Origin: Sorangium cellulosum So ce56
Lineage (GTDB): Bacteria; Myxococcota_A; Polyangia; Polyangiales; Polyangiaceae
Length of the DNA stretch: 64,000 bases
Reading direction: 5' to 3'
Assembly: GCF_000067165.1 (NCBI RefSeq)
Contig: NC_010162.1
Coordinates: forward strand, 2,480,001 to 2,544,000
Shown: piece by piece, positions 26,101 to 34,629 of the stretch
Numbering within the stretch: the stretch's first letter is position 1
Layout of the letters: each line of letters opens with the position of its first letter
Made by a program: the position numbers and the translations under genes
Notes under the pieces: model-generated
Told to the model about the DNA's origin: nothing
Databases searched by the model: none
Seen by the model: the letters and a program-made list of their open reading frames with translations, nothing else

Positions 26101-27509
26101 GTGTCCACGGGCCGCGAGCGGCCGTGGGCTCCCCCTGAAACCGTGTATTCGCGCCATTCTGGCTGGTTCTGGCTGTTCATGCCGACTACCTCCAGCCAGT
26201 GTTCTCCGGAGTGGTCCGCCGAGGATATACTTTGCACCTTCGCCAGATCGGTGGTTATGTCCGCATAGCGTGAATCCAGCGTGTCGGGGTCCAGGACGCG
26301 TATCTTGCTGTTGATGGCGACGGCGACATACCCCATCGCCGCGTTCGCGTCCACGTCGGTGATCTCGTCGCCGTCCGCCGCTGCCCACCGTGTCGCAAGC
26401 AAGTACGTCCCATCTGCCTTGGCCTTGACCACGAAGATGTCCTTGCTCGACACCGGGGGCGGGTCGAGCGCGTCGAGCCCCGCGATCGTGGGCGCATTGG
26501 TGAAGCCAGCGTACACGACGGTGTCCGCGTCGAGGGCGACCGCCGCGACCGTCTTCACATAATGGCCGCTCGTCTCATGATCGGTGATCGCCACGCTCGC
26601 CGGGCAGTCCATGGAGCAGCTGCTGCTGTCCTCGCCCGTCTGGCAGATGCCGTTGCCGCAATCCGACGCGGGGGGATCCTTGAGCCAAACCTCGACCGAG
26701 CGCTTGCCCTCGCAGATCTCGCCCCAACACGCTTGCGTGCAATCCTCGTAGACCTGGAACGAGCAGTTGCCGCCGTTGGATGCGCAGATACGGCCCGTGA
26801 TGTGACCCAGGTTGGCGCCGGGGCCCCTGCATGCCCGGTGGTCCTGTTGCGTGGACCCGGCGAAGATATTGCCCCAGAAGCGCCCTTCGAAGTTCTTGTA
26901 CTCGGCCTGCTCTTGGGGCGAAGCCCAGAGCCGCCAATGGGCGCCGCGAAGCGAAATGTCGACCTTGACGTGGTAGCCATTCACCCGAGCAAGCACGCAG
27001 GCCGAGACCCACTGCTTGCACTCCTCGTCGCACTCGCCCGTTTCCCATTCCGGCGCCAGCCCGATCTCGCCCTCGAACTCAACCTGCTCCGTCTGACCCG
27101 GATGCTCCAGAGCATCAAGGGTAAGCATCATCTTGTTGTCTTCGGGCATCGCACACTTGTAAATGTACCTCAGGAGCTCGCGCGAGAGGTGACCCCTCCT
27201 CGTCGACACCGTGTCGCTCGCAATCGCCCCGTCGTTCAGCGCGTTGAGCGTGTCCATGGTGAGCGCGTTCATTGTGAGCGCGTTGTCGGTGAGCGCGTTC
27301 ATGGTGAGCGCGTTCATGGTGAGCGCGTTGTCGGTGAGCGTGTTCGTGGAGAGCACGTTCGAGGACAGCATATTTGCCGTCTCGACCGCCTCCGACACCT
27401 GCCCCAGCTCCTCGCTCTTTTCGTTCTCGTCCCCTGCTTCGTCAGCCCCGGTGCACGCCGAAAGCGCCGCACAGGCCAACAGCGGGCATATCCCCATCCA
27501 TCGACGCAT
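23142..27509 (-). CDS. RCC1-repeat lipoprotein with N-A-L-x-x repeat leader
   Basis: A 1455-residue outer-surface lipoprotein. The signal peptide ends in a lipobox (LLACAALSAC). Residues about 41-90 are N-A-L-T-x pentapeptides, and 95-330 form a Cys-rich region found with such tails in myxobacteria. A beta-propeller-like stretch follows, then RCC1 repeats from about 706 to the end (WAWGDNSQGTLG-type blades). The start is fixed by spacing: AAGGAG lies six bases before the ATG at 27509 but directly abuts the ATG at 27515. One RCC1 blade is split by an in-frame 52-codon insertion (24841-24994 plus a TA duplication). The 3' third is less GC-rich than the 5' part. RCC1 propellers bind proteins; the partner is unknown. 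Confidence 0.85.
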   Translation of the reverse strand: MRRWMGICPLLACAALSACTGADEAGDENEKSEELGQVSEAVETANMLSSNVLSTNTLTDNALTMNALTMNALTDNALTMNALTMDTLNALNDGAIASDTVSTRRGHLSRELLRYIYKCAMPEDNKMMLTLDALEHPGQTEQVEFEGEIGLAPEWETGECDEECKQWVSACVLARVNGYHVKVDISLRGAHWRLWASPQEQAEYKNFEGRFWGNIFAGSTQQDHRACRGPGANLGHITGRICASNGGNCSFQVYEDCTQACWGEICEGKRSVEVWLKDPPASDCGNGICQTGEDSSSCSMDCPASVAITDHETSGHYVKTVAAVALDADTVVYAGFTNAPTIAGLDALDPPPVSSKDIFVVKAKADGTYLLATRWAAADGDEITDVDANAAMGYVAVAINSKIRVLDPDTLDSRYADITTDLAKVQSISSADHSGEHWLEVVGMNSQNQPEWREYTVSGGAHGRSRPVDTTTGTWTQRVLDSCNALAARSLSSGAIMVRKSSSWGEDESFCGNGSAWSVTIDVPEIADPIPVAALPAGIVAGTNGKKTQSFIGRVVSGHSSWAWINRLSSPDPTREVKVTSAEVQGQVVVVAGEFRGPIDFAGTIPSPLPDRRLGVNANRDAFVAAYDLTTGALRWVRSYGGPGDNDALDAFTFDHSGRLWAFGTFEGTPTLDGTVAPGTDGDKGTDSMRLIVGPLPLNEQQTLAVAPWGMVATQTDGTLWAWGDNSQGTLGPEASTTAPGSLPVEIPITRAVFGTAAGGAHALALDGAGVVWSWGDNSYGQLGDGTTADRATHPQALGLQGIVAIAAGKRHSLALRGDGRVLAWGDDSAAQLSNGAARTPNGFKPRKNTVFEWPTAPPWPPARRSTGTLPCTPARKSGDLLSLQPVRCSNSTLSPALVPMLDRITAIVTGEEHSLALRQDGTVWAWGNNGNGQLGVGTAKASQVPVKIPTLNGVTAIAAGANHSLAVRGDGTVWAWGNNAHGQLGDGTTSQRSEPVQVSELGQVLRVAGGTGHSLALKADGTVWAFGSNSHGQLGVSTSTSQRSIAAPVSGISHASAVACGGNSSAVLLPTGDIRTWGENSKGQLGDGVLGQARFLPTGVRGAFDSQTVAMSLHTLVARKDGTIDAWGRDHYGEAGDFLGSGARTEPKRIPGISRVRSVAVGDRWSMALRKDGSVWTWGISSWGVLGDGKGCDSDFAYPGPLNQVAALSDIIQISASLYNGYALKKDGTVWGWGFNSYYQELGDRPGCEPAPIPGLSDIVAIDAGDRFGLALKKDGTLWGWGLGGRGYVDPLYFRSPAQFENLKNVVRFGAGTDSSAAVTADGKIWTWGANYYGQLGIAGASYYTEPVDIHDQSGFIDVSVGDWHVLGIKADGTVWGWGHNGGGQLGDGTTQTRSTPVLLLSSIAAAKVYAMGVNSLIMQTNRSLLGSGDNHAGQLGRRMNMDGSTPQRLLDIQ
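24841..24994. mobile_element. 154-bp MITE with TA target duplication
   Basis: A miniature inverted-repeat element inserted in the RCC1 gene. Its ends are inverted copies of roughly 24 bases with a few mismatches, sharing the perfect core CACCGAACGGGTT (left) and AACCCGTTCGGTG (right). It is flanked by TA at 24839-24840 and TA at 24995-24996, the signature target duplication of IS630/Tc1-mariner elements. Element plus one TA equals 156 bases, or 52 codons. Removing these restores a 35-residue RCC1 blade of exactly the length of its neighbour. The insertion leaves the reading frame open. It encodes no transposase, so mobility would need one supplied in trans. Confidence 0.88.
27241..27385. repeat. 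15-bp repeats encoding N-A-L-T-x pentapeptides
   Basis: Imperfect 15-base repeats such as GTGAGCGCGTTCATG and GTGAGCGCGTTGTCG lie in the 5' part of the RCC1 lipoprotein gene and encode NALTM or NALTD units on the minus strand. Several units are identical at DNA level, suggesting recent expansion. They form the linker just after the lipid-anchor region. Confidence 0.8.
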
Positions 27510-27872
27510 CTGCATCTCCTTGATTGGCAGTCCACTCCGGCACTGCCGTTCCCACCGTATGAGCAACCAGCGTGCCGTGCCGCGCCGCTCGGGATGGCCC
27601 GGCCGAGGCCGTGCGATTCTCGCCGCTTTTCCCGCAGGTCCGCTCACACCGAGCAGGCCCAACGCCCGGACCCGTGCCGCGACGCCGGCCCGGATCGGCG
27701 CTCCTCGGGTGGTCTGGCCGGGACGCGCCTCTTCCCTGAAAGACGCGTGGCCTTCCCGGAGGGACGCGCGCACGCGAAGCGGCCGCCCGACGACGCGGCC
27801 ACGACGCGAAGAGTCGCGTGCACGGGAGGTGTGGTGCATCACGCTCCCTCGTCGTGTAACATCCCCAGATCG
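27510..27872. promoter_or_regulatory. Divergent intergenic region
   Basis: 363 bases separate the divergent RCC1 lipoprotein gene and the short PknK-like kinase gene, so promoters for both are expected here. The AAGGAG ribosome site of the lipoprotein gene is at its left end. No convincing -35/-10 pair, operator palindrome or small gene was recognised; the sequence is uniformly GC-rich. Confidence 0.4.
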
Positions 27873-30344
27873 ATGACCTTGACGGAGCTGCAGCCAGGAG
27901 CCGTCGTCGCGGATCGCTTCGCGATCGCATGCCTCGCCGGCGCAGGCGGCATGGGGACCGTCTACAAGGCCCTGGACCAGGAGCGCGGTCGCCTCGTCGC
28001 GCTCAAGCTCCTGAGCGACGCTCTTCCGGAGCACGCCGATCGCTTCGCGCGTGAGGCCCGGATCCTCGCCCAGCTCGAGCACCCCGGCATCGTCCGGTTC
28101 ATCGGCGCCGGCCACGATGCGGTCGCAGGAGCGTGGCTCGCCATGGAATGGCTCGAGGGCGAGGACCTCGCGGCCCGGCTCGACCGGGGCCCCCTCGCGC
28201 TCGAAGAGACCTTCGCGCTCGGGATCGCGGCCGCCGACGCGCTCGACGCGGCCCACGCCGCTGGCGTAATTCACCGCGACGTCAAGCCGTCGAACATCTT
28301 CCTCATCGGCGGCGATCCAGGGCACATCAAGCTCGTCGACTTCGGCATCGCTCGCCGTGACGGCCCGACGCGGGCGCTCACCCGCAGCGGCACCATCATC
28401 GGCACCGCGGGGTACCTCGCCCCGGAGCAGATCAACGGCGAGCCGCTCGACGCGCGGTCGGACGTGTTCTCGCTGGGAGCCGTGCTCTTCGAATGTCTCG
28501 CCGGCCGGCCCGCGTTCGCCGGCGGCCGCATGGTGGACGTGCTCGCGCGGACCCTGCTGGAGGAGGCGCCGGACGTGTGCGCGCGGCGGGACGACGTGTC
28601 CCGGGCGCTTTCGTCGCTCGTTGCGCGGATGATAGCGAAGGACCGGGGTGCGCGGCCGGAGAGCGGGGCCGCGGTCGCCAACGCGCTCCGCGCGCTGGCG
28701 AAAGAGGCCGCCGCCAACTCAGCGAGCCCCGGAGAGCCTGGACGTCGCGAGGCCATCTCGAGCTGCGAAGAGCGCGTGGGCTCGATCGTCGTCGCCGAGC
28801 GGGAGGCCGCCGCCGACGCTGCGTCCGCCCAGACGGTGAGCGCCGACGCCGATGTCGCCCGGAGAGCGCGGCTCGCGGCGGCGCTCGCGCGGCTCGGCGG
28901 GCGCGTGGATCTCGTCGCCGGCGGCCGGCTGCTCGTGACGCAGAAGGAGGCAGAGAGCCCGGAGGAGCAGGCCGTGCGCGCGGCGCGGTGCGCGCTCGCT
29001 CTCGGCCCGACGCTCGCCGAGAGCGAAGGCGCCGCGAAGCCCAGGATCGCGGTCGTCACGGGGAGCGCCGAGGTCACCGGCAAGCCCCCTGCCGGCGACC
29101 TCCTGGCCCGCGCCGTGGCGCTGCTCGCCGCGCCGGCGCCCGTCTCCGGGGTGGCCTACGTCGATGACGTGACGCGGGCGCTCCTGGGCGGCCGCTTCGA
29201 CGTCCGCCGCGAGCCCGCGGGCTGGGCGCTCGCCGGCGAGCGGGCGATCGGCGACGACGCGCGCTGGGGGCTCGGGCGTCCCAGCCCCTTTCTCGATCGC
29301 GACGTGGAGCTGCGCCAGCTCGTGGATCTCTTCGAGGAGTGCGTCGAGGAGGGGCTCGCGCGGGCCGCGCTCGTGACCGGCCCGCCGGGCATCGGCAAGT
29401 CGAGGCTGCGCCACGAGGCCATGCAGCGCATCTCCGGGATCCGGACCTCGGCCAATGCCACCCCGGCGGTCTGGGCGGGCCGCGCCGACACGGGAGCGCC
29501 GTTCGAGGTGCTCGCCTCGTTGATCCGCGGCGCCCGCGATCCGTCGCACCAGCCCACATCGCTCGGCCAGGAGTTCGTCGACCTCATCGATGCGGCCGTC
29601 GAGGCGCGGCCGCTCGTCCTTGTCATCGAGGATCTGCACCTCGCGGACGAGCCTTCATTACAAGGCATCGAGCGTGCGCTGCGAGCGTTCCAGGACCGCC
29701 CGCTCTTCGTGCTGGCGTTCGGCCGTCCGGAAGCACACGAGCGCTTCCCCGGGCTCTGGGCCGAGCGCGGCGCCCAGCAGATTCACCTCGGCGCGCTCTC
29801 GCCGCGTTCCACGGCCCGGCTCGCTCAGGATGCGCTCAGCAGCCTGGATCCAGGCGAGGTCGCGGCGCTCGTCGAGCGCGCGGCGGGCAACCCGTTCTAC
29901 CTCGAGGAGCTCCTCCGGTCCGCGAGCGAGGGGCGTCGCGACGAGCTCCCCGAGGCGGTGCTCGCGATGGAACAGGCGCGGCTCGTCGCGCTCCCTCCGG
30001 CGGAGCGGCGTTTTCTGCGCGCGGCGAGCATCTTCGGGAACGTGTTCTGGAGGAGGGGTGTGCTCCACCTGCTCGGCGAGGGCGGCTCCGTGACCCTCGC
30101 CGAGAGCGCGCTCGCCACGCTCCTCGCGCACAAGCTGGTCGAGCGCCGTGCGACGAGCCGTTTTCCAGGGGAGGAGGAGCTCGCATTTCGCCAGCCGCTC
30201 GTGTGCGAGGCGGCGCACAGCACGCTGACGGCAGCAGACCGCGCGCGTGGGCACGCGCTGGCCGCAGCGTGGCTCGAGACGGTAGGTGAGCAGGATACGA
30301 GGGTGCTCGCCAGTCATCGGGGATGGGGCCCGGCAAGGAAATAG
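27873..30344 (+). CDS. Short PknK-like Ser/Thr kinase, TPR part missing
   Basis: An 823-residue paralogue of the kinase at 19163-23029. The kinase core is intact: GAGGMGTVY, VALKLL, HRDVKPSNIFL, DFGIAR and GTAGYLAPEQ. The ATPase has Walker A GPPGIGKS near 504 and Walker B VIEDLHLADE near 585. Similarity to the paralogue runs up to HALAAAWLETVGEQDTRVLASH and then ends abruptly with GWGPARK and a stop. The paralogue continues there with FERGAE and about 430 residues of TPR repeats. No continuation was found in the other frames downstream. The gene thus looks truncated by deletion, though the remaining protein may still work as a kinase with a relaxed or lost input domain. ATG at 27873; earlier in-frame codons are not supported. 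Confidence 0.82.
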   Translation: MTLTELQPGAVVADRFAIACLAGAGGMGTVYKALDQERGRLVALKLLSDALPEHADRFAREARILAQLEHPGIVRFIGAGHDAVAGAWLAMEWLEGEDLAARLDRGPLALEETFALGIAAADALDAAHAAGVIHRDVKPSNIFLIGGDPGHIKLVDFGIARRDGPTRALTRSGTIIGTAGYLAPEQINGEPLDARSDVFSLGAVLFECLAGRPAFAGGRMVDVLARTLLEEAPDVCARRDDVSRALSSLVARMIAKDRGARPESGAAVANALRALAKEAAANSASPGEPGRREAISSCEERVGSIVVAEREAAADAASAQTVSADADVARRARLAAALARLGGRVDLVAGGRLLVTQKEAESPEEQAVRAARCALALGPTLAESEGAAKPRIAVVTGSAEVTGKPPAGDLLARAVALLAAPAPVSGVAYVDDVTRALLGGRFDVRREPAGWALAGERAIGDDARWGLGRPSPFLDRDVELRQLVDLFEECVEEGLARAALVTGPPGIGKSRLRHEAMQRISGIRTSANATPAVWAGRADTGAPFEVLASLIRGARDPSHQPTSLGQEFVDLIDAAVEARPLVLVIEDLHLADEPSLQGIERALRAFQDRPLFVLAFGRPEAHERFPGLWAERGAQQIHLGALSPRSTARLAQDALSSLDPGEVAALVERAAGNPFYLEELLRSASEGRRDELPEAVLAMEQARLVALPPAERRFLRAASIFGNVFWRRGVLHLLGEGGSVTLAESALATLLAHKLVERRATSRFPGEEELAFRQPLVCEAAHSTLTAADRARGHALAAAWLETVGEQDTRVLASHRGWGPARK

Positions 30345-30483
30345 AGATTCGCCGGCGGCACGATCCGCTTGCACAAAGACGCCTGGTCCAGCCGTGGAGA
30401 CCAGATCTGGCGACTCGGGGCTCAATGATGCAAGGGGGCTGGCGGCGCACCTACGATGAGGCGGCCGGGCCCACCGCGGGCTG

Positions 30484-31632
30484 TCACTGGCAGGCGATCC
30501 CGTCGGCCAGCGCCGCGCACTCGTCCGGGTTCTCGAACGCGCGGCTCACGTGGAGCAGCCGGCAAGCGACCGTGTCGCCGCCCTCGGCGCTCGCGACGGA
30601 GTAGCCCGAATCGTGGGCGGCGCCCGTCATCGCGCTGCACTCGTCCTGGCACGCCGCGCCCCAGCCCTCGTACGCCTCGCCGAGGGTCGGCTTGCAGGCC
30701 GCCTCGAACAGCGTGCAGTACGACACGCAGTTGCCCGTCACGCCCGAGCCCGGCTCGTCGGCCCCGCAATGGCCGTCTCCGCCAGGCCCCGTGTGCGGGC
30801 AGTGGGTGGTCGGCGCCAGCATGGCGCTGTAGGCGTGGTACTTGCGGCAGCCCACGGTGTTCTCGGTCCGGTCCTCCGTCGTGCCGGGAGGGAGCGCCAA
30901 GCAGACAAGGAGGCATTGCGTTCTCGACTCGTAGACGGCCAGATCACCCGTGCACGACGTCATGGCCGCCCGGCAGAAGTCCTCGCAGCTCGGCGTCGTC
31001 CCTGCCGGATCGCCGCAGGGCTGCACCGGCGTCAGGCTCGCGTGCGGGCAGTGCTCCTCGGGGTCCACCGTCGCGGAGCTCACGTGCACGAGGCGGCACT
31101 GCAGCGTGTCGCCGTCGTGGTTCTCGATGACGTCGAACGTATCCACTTCCTTGAGCCCGGCGCACATGGCGACGCACTCCTCCTCGGTGGCGACCTCGAG
31201 CGTGCACGCCGCGGCCCGCAGCGCGCAGTAGCTCTCGCAGTTGCTCCCGCACTCGCCGTTGCCGCCCGGGCCCGCCGCCCGACAGTGCACCCCGACCTCG
31301 CCTGTGGCGCCGGCCAGCTCCGCCTGGCGGGCGCGGCACGCGACCGTGTTGCCCACGGGCTCCAGAGGATCGCCCGCCGGGAGCAGCGCGCACACGCCCT
31401 GGCAGGTCGCCAGCGTGGCGTAGACCTGGTGCTCTCCCGTGCAGCTCTCCATCACGTCGGCGCAGTACGACGCGCATTGCTCGCTCACGGGCGCCTGCCC
31501 GCCCCCCGTGTCCGAGCTGCCCGGGTCGAAGGTGCGGTCCTCGATGCCGGCGATGGCCTGGCAGCCGAGCCACGCGAGGCTCGAGAGCGGGGCGAGCAGG
31601 GCGAGCGACAGGAGCCCTGTCATGCGTCTCAT
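30484..31632 (-). CDS. Cysteine-rich lipoprotein
   Basis: A 382-residue lipoprotein with a lipobox at WLGC (Cys24). The mature part is four or so repeats of about 90 residues, each with a C-x3-C motif (CASYCADVMESC, CESYCALRAAAC, CEDFCRAAMTSC, CVSYCTLFEAAC) and a later DTVxCRxxH or NTVxCRxxH pattern. This spacing suggests small disulfide-stabilised helical modules on the cell surface. Its start overlaps the stop of the upstream TPR gene as ATGA, so the two are co-translated. Lipoproteins of this kind follow kinase/TPR gene pairs in Sorangium-type genomes; the function is unknown. Confidence 0.75.
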   Translation of the reverse strand: MRRMTGLLSLALLAPLSSLAWLGCQAIAGIEDRTFDPGSSDTGGGQAPVSEQCASYCADVMESCTGEHQVYATLATCQGVCALLPAGDPLEPVGNTVACRARQAELAGATGEVGVHCRAAGPGGNGECGSNCESYCALRAAACTLEVATEEECVAMCAGLKEVDTFDVIENHDGDTLQCRLVHVSSATVDPEEHCPHASLTPVQPCGDPAGTTPSCEDFCRAAMTSCTGDLAVYESRTQCLLVCLALPPGTTEDRTENTVGCRKYHAYSAMLAPTTHCPHTGPGGDGHCGADEPGSGVTGNCVSYCTLFEAACKPTLGEAYEGWGAACQDECSAMTGAAHDSGYSVASAEGGDTVACRLLHVSRAFENPDECAALADGIACQ

Positions 31633-32696
31633 TCGAACGTACCTCCCACGCGCAACCCGACGTTGCGCGCGTCCACGAACGCCCCCACCTGGACGGGCGG
31701 GGCCTGCCTCGGCGCGACGACGAACACGAGGACGGCGCCGCCGATCGCCGCCGCCGCCCCGAGCCCGAACGCGACGTTCGACACGGTGGCGGCGCTCTTG
31801 GCCTCCTCGGTCAGCGTGACGCCGCGCTCGTCCTCGCACGTGTTGCCGCCCTTGCAGTAGCTCTCCGCGTCGCTGTTCTTCGAGATGGCCTTCACGCCGA
31901 AGAACGTCCCGACGCCGAGCCCCACGACGCCCGCGCCGCCCACGACGAGGCCAATCAAGCGCGCCGTGTCGCCCCCGGACGCCGCGGGCGCCGGCGCCGG
32001 CGCAGGGGCGCCGCGCGCCGGCGCAGGGCCCGCCGCCTCGGGAGGCGGCGCATCGCGGGGCGCAGGCGGCGGCCCCTCGAGCCGCTTGAGCGCCGGGACA
32101 TCGACGCTCGCAGGGCCCTTCTTGTCGCCCCCGAGCTTCACGGTCGCCGTCCAGGTCTCGTGGCCCGGGGCGCTCGCCTCGATCGCGATCTCGCCCGGAT
32201 CCACGGGGATCGCGACGCCGAAGACCGCGGGATCGACCGCCTTTCCGGCGGAGCGCACCTTGAAGCCCTCGATCGCGAGGTTCTCCGCGGCGACGTCGAT
32301 GCTCAGCTTCGACAGGCCCGGCTCCAGCCGGGCCGCCCTCGCCTGCGCCTTGCGGGCGCGGTCGGCCTGCCCCGCGGCCTGCGACTCCGACATGGCCTGC
32401 CGGAACGTGGCCCAGGCGCTCGCCGTGCGGCCGGTGTTCTCGTAGCACTCGGCCAGGTAGAGGAGCGTGCCGATGCCCGGATCGATGCGCTGGCTCTGCT
32501 CCAGCCTCGGGCACGCCTCCGCGCTGCGCCCCTGCTTCATCAGGTCGAGCGCCGCGTCGAAGAGCGCCTCCGCCGTCGCCTTGTCGGCGGCGCTCGGCTC
32601 CGCCCGCGCGGGGAGCCCCCCGGCGAACAACGCCGCGCACAGACCCAGGCCGACGCAGTGTGCGATGCTTCGCTGACGACGTTTCGTACGCCTCAT
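31629..32696 (-). CDS. Periplasmic TPR-like protein with C-terminal membrane segments
   Basis: A 355-residue protein. A signal peptide ends near ARA (about 32), followed by TPR-like helices (about 37-120; AEALFDAALDLMKQGRSAEA, then GTLLYLAECYENTGRTASAW). Then come a PEGA-like beta stretch, a Pro/Ala linker, and two hydrophobic segments (about 225-247 and 298-318). It is probably anchored in the envelope with the TPR part exposed to the periplasm. It sits between a kinase gene (73 bases upstream) and the lipoprotein gene (4-base overlap), a frequent myxobacterial trio. The ATG at 32696 is chosen because it starts a normal signal peptide; an in-frame GTG at 32726 would add ten residues. Confidence 0.75.
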   Translation of the reverse strand: MRRTKRRQRSIAHCVGLGLCAALFAGGLPARAEPSAADKATAEALFDAALDLMKQGRSAEACPRLEQSQRIDPGIGTLLYLAECYENTGRTASAWATFRQAMSESQAAGQADRARKAQARAARLEPGLSKLSIDVAAENLAIEGFKVRSAGKAVDPAVFGVAIPVDPGEIAIEASAPGHETWTATVKLGGDKKGPASVDVPALKRLEGPPPAPRDAPPPEAAGPAPARGAPAPAPAPAASGGDTARLIGLVVGGAGVVGLGVGTFFGVKAISKNSDAESYCKGGNTCEDERGVTLTEEAKSAATVSNVAFGLGAAAAIGGAVLVFVVAPRQAPPVQVGAFVDARNVGLRVGGTFE

Positions 32697-32769
32697 ACGT
32701 CCCGTGTTCTCCTCCAAGCTGGCCACGACGAGCCTCGGGGCCGTCGCCGGATCGACGCGAGCGCCACGC

Positions 32770-34476
32770 TCAGCGCCGCCCGCCGAAGTCGCTGATCGAA
32801 TTGCTCCGCGTCGGCTCCGGGCGCGCCCCCGCGTCGGGCTGCGCGCGCCCGACGGGCCGGGCCGTGGCGGTCGCCCGAGGCGCGCTGGGCTGCGCGGCGA
32901 GCGGCGCCGCCGGGCCGGAGGACGCCGCCGGCGGCGGCGCGGGCGCGCTGGAGGAGGCCGCAGGCGCGGTCGGGGCTGGAGAACCGCCGGCCACCTCGGG
33001 CGCGGCGCCGGTGGCGCCGGGAGCCTCGCGCGCGTCGCCCTTCGCCGTCGCCTCGGCGGTGGGCGCAGCCGCGGCCTCGGAGGTGGGCGCAGACGCGGCC
33101 TCGGAGGTGGGCGCAGACGCGGCCTCGGAGGTGGGCGCAGACGCGGCTGCGGGGGGCTGTCCCTGGTCGGTGGCGAGCCCGGAGCGCAGGAAGAACAGGG
33201 CGCCGAGCGAGGCCCCTACCAGCAACGCGCCGGCGGCGATGGCCAGGGCGACGCGGGCCCCGTTGCGGACCGTTCGCACCGGATGGCCCGAGTTGCTCCA
33301 CGAGTTGACCGTCGGCCCCGTCTCCGCGTTGGGCGAGGGCGGCGCGAAGGGCGGCGTGCCCGGCGCGAAGGGCGGCGTGCCCGGCGCGAAGGGCGGCGTG
33401 CCCGGCGCGAAGGACGGCGTGCCCGGCGCGAAGGACGGCGAAGACGGCGAGGCCGGCGCGAAGGGCGGGCCCCCGTGCGGTATGGACGGGCGCGATCCGG
33501 TGCCCTGGGCGCCCCCGCTCGGCACGCCGGCCTGGAGGAGCGACGGCCGCGCGAGGTCCGAGGAGCTGCCGAGCATGCGGCGCGCCCGGTCGACGTGCAT
33601 GTGGCCCGTGGCGGGGCCGAACGGGAGCAGCGCGGCCGCCAGATCGCCGACGTTCGTCCACCGCTGCTCGCGCTCCTTGGCGAGGCAGTGCATCACCACG
33701 GCGTCCAGCTCGCGCGGGACGTCGGGGCGCAGCTGGGCGACCGGGGCAGCGTTCTCGTAGAGCAGCGCGTGGAAGAGCTGAGCGACGGAGTCGCCGTCGT
33801 ACGGAGTCCGCCCGGTCAGCATCTCGTACAGGATCACGCCGAGAGACCAGATATCCGCGCGCGTATCCACGTCCCGCGCGGAGCGCACCTGCTCGGGAGA
33901 CATGTAGAGCGGCGAGCCGAGGAGCGACGCTGTCTGGGTCAGCGCGACCTGGTCGCGCGATATGCCGAGCAGCGACTTCGAGATACCGAAATCGAGGACC
34001 TTGATGACCCGATCGCCGTCGGGCCGGAGCGAGAGGAACAGGTTGGCCGGCTTGAGATCGCGGTGCACGATCCCCGTGGCGTGCGCCTCGGCCATCGCGT
34101 CGAGGGCCTGGAGCATGTACCCGACGGCCTCCATCACGGGCAGCGGCCCGCGGGCCCGGATCTCGTGGGCGAGGTCGTTCCCCTCCAGGAACTCCATCAC
34201 CATGTAGGGCATCCCGCCCTCCAGCGAGCCGACATCCAGGACGCGCGCCACGTGCTCGCTCTTGATCCTGGCCAGCGCGCGCGCCTCGCGCCGGAACCGC
34301 TCCGCCGGGTCGCCGCCGTCCGACCGCAGCGAGTGCAGGAACTTCATCGCGACCCGCTGCTCCAGCTCCAGGTGCCACGCGGCGACGATCGTGCCCATCG
34401 CACCGGCGCCAACGATCTGCTCCACGCGGTACTTGCCCGCGAGGACGTCGCCCACAGCAACGGGAGCCATCGCCAT
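32770..34476 (-). CDS. Transmembrane Ser/Thr protein kinase
   Basis: A 568-residue kinase. The catalytic domain (about 14-285) is complete: GAGAMGTIV loop, VAMKFL, HRDLKPANLFL, DFGISKSL and GSPLYMSPEQ. A linker of FAPGTP heptads (about 345-380) leads to one membrane segment (about 405-428; VALAIAAGALLVGASLGALF). The periplasmic part is short and of low complexity, with EAASAPTS repeats and Pro/Ala runs, so no ligand domain is visible. It heads an apparent operon with the TPR protein and Cys-rich lipoprotein, which may act as its extracytoplasmic partners. The ATG at 34476 begins 13 residues before the kinase core; an ATG six bases later is also possible. Confidence 0.88.
   Translation of the reverse strand: MAMAPVAVGDVLAGKYRVEQIVGAGAMGTIVAAWHLELEQRVAMKFLHSLRSDGGDPAERFRREARALARIKSEHVARVLDVGSLEGGMPYMVMEFLEGNDLAHEIRARGPLPVMEAVGYMLQALDAMAEAHATGIVHRDLKPANLFLSLRPDGDRVIKVLDFGISKSLLGISRDQVALTQTASLLGSPLYMSPEQVRSARDVDTRADIWSLGVILYEMLTGRTPYDGDSVAQLFHALLYENAAPVAQLRPDVPRELDAVVMHCLAKEREQRWTNVGDLAAALLPFGPATGHMHVDRARRMLGSSSDLARPSLLQAGVPSGGAQGTGSRPSIPHGGPPFAPASPSSPSFAPGTPSFAPGTPPFAPGTPPFAPGTPPFAPPSPNAETGPTVNSWSNSGHPVRTVRNGARVALAIAAGALLVGASLGALFFLRSGLATDQGQPPAAASAPTSEAASAPTSEAASAPTSEAAAAPTAEATAKGDAREAPGATGAAPEVAGGSPAPTAPAASSSAPAPPPAASSGPAAPLAAQPSAPRATATARPVGRAQPDAGARPEPTRSNSISDFGGRR
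33071..33142. repeat. 24-bp tandem repeat in the kinase gene
   Basis: Three near-identical 24-base units (GCGGCCTCGGAGGTGGGCGC plus AGAC) encode EAASAPTS repeats in the periplasmic tail of the kinase. They keep the frame and are likely to vary in number among strains. Confidence 0.8.
33340..33441. repeat. 21-bp tandem repeat in the kinase gene
   Basis: About five 21-base units of the form GGCGCGAAGGGCGGCGTGCC encode FAPGTP-containing heptads in the juxtamembrane linker of the kinase. High identity among units suggests recent expansion; the number of units would change the distance between kinase domain and membrane. Confidence 0.8.
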
Positions 34477-34629
34477 GGGCCCTAGGCTAGCCGAGATCCA
34501 CGAGATCACATACTTCGGCGCGCCGCGATCTGCGCGCAGGGCGGAAATCCCTCGTCGACGCTTCCGCTGCGGCGGCGCCGTGCGTCGGGGCGCGTGGTGG
34601 GCAGGCATGACACCCGCGCCGGCGAGATC

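Noticed and set aside
26562..27872. Extended N-terminus of the short PknK-like kinase
   Set aside because: It overlaps the divergent lipoprotein gene and has antisense-type composition; the kinase core starts just after the ATG at 27873.
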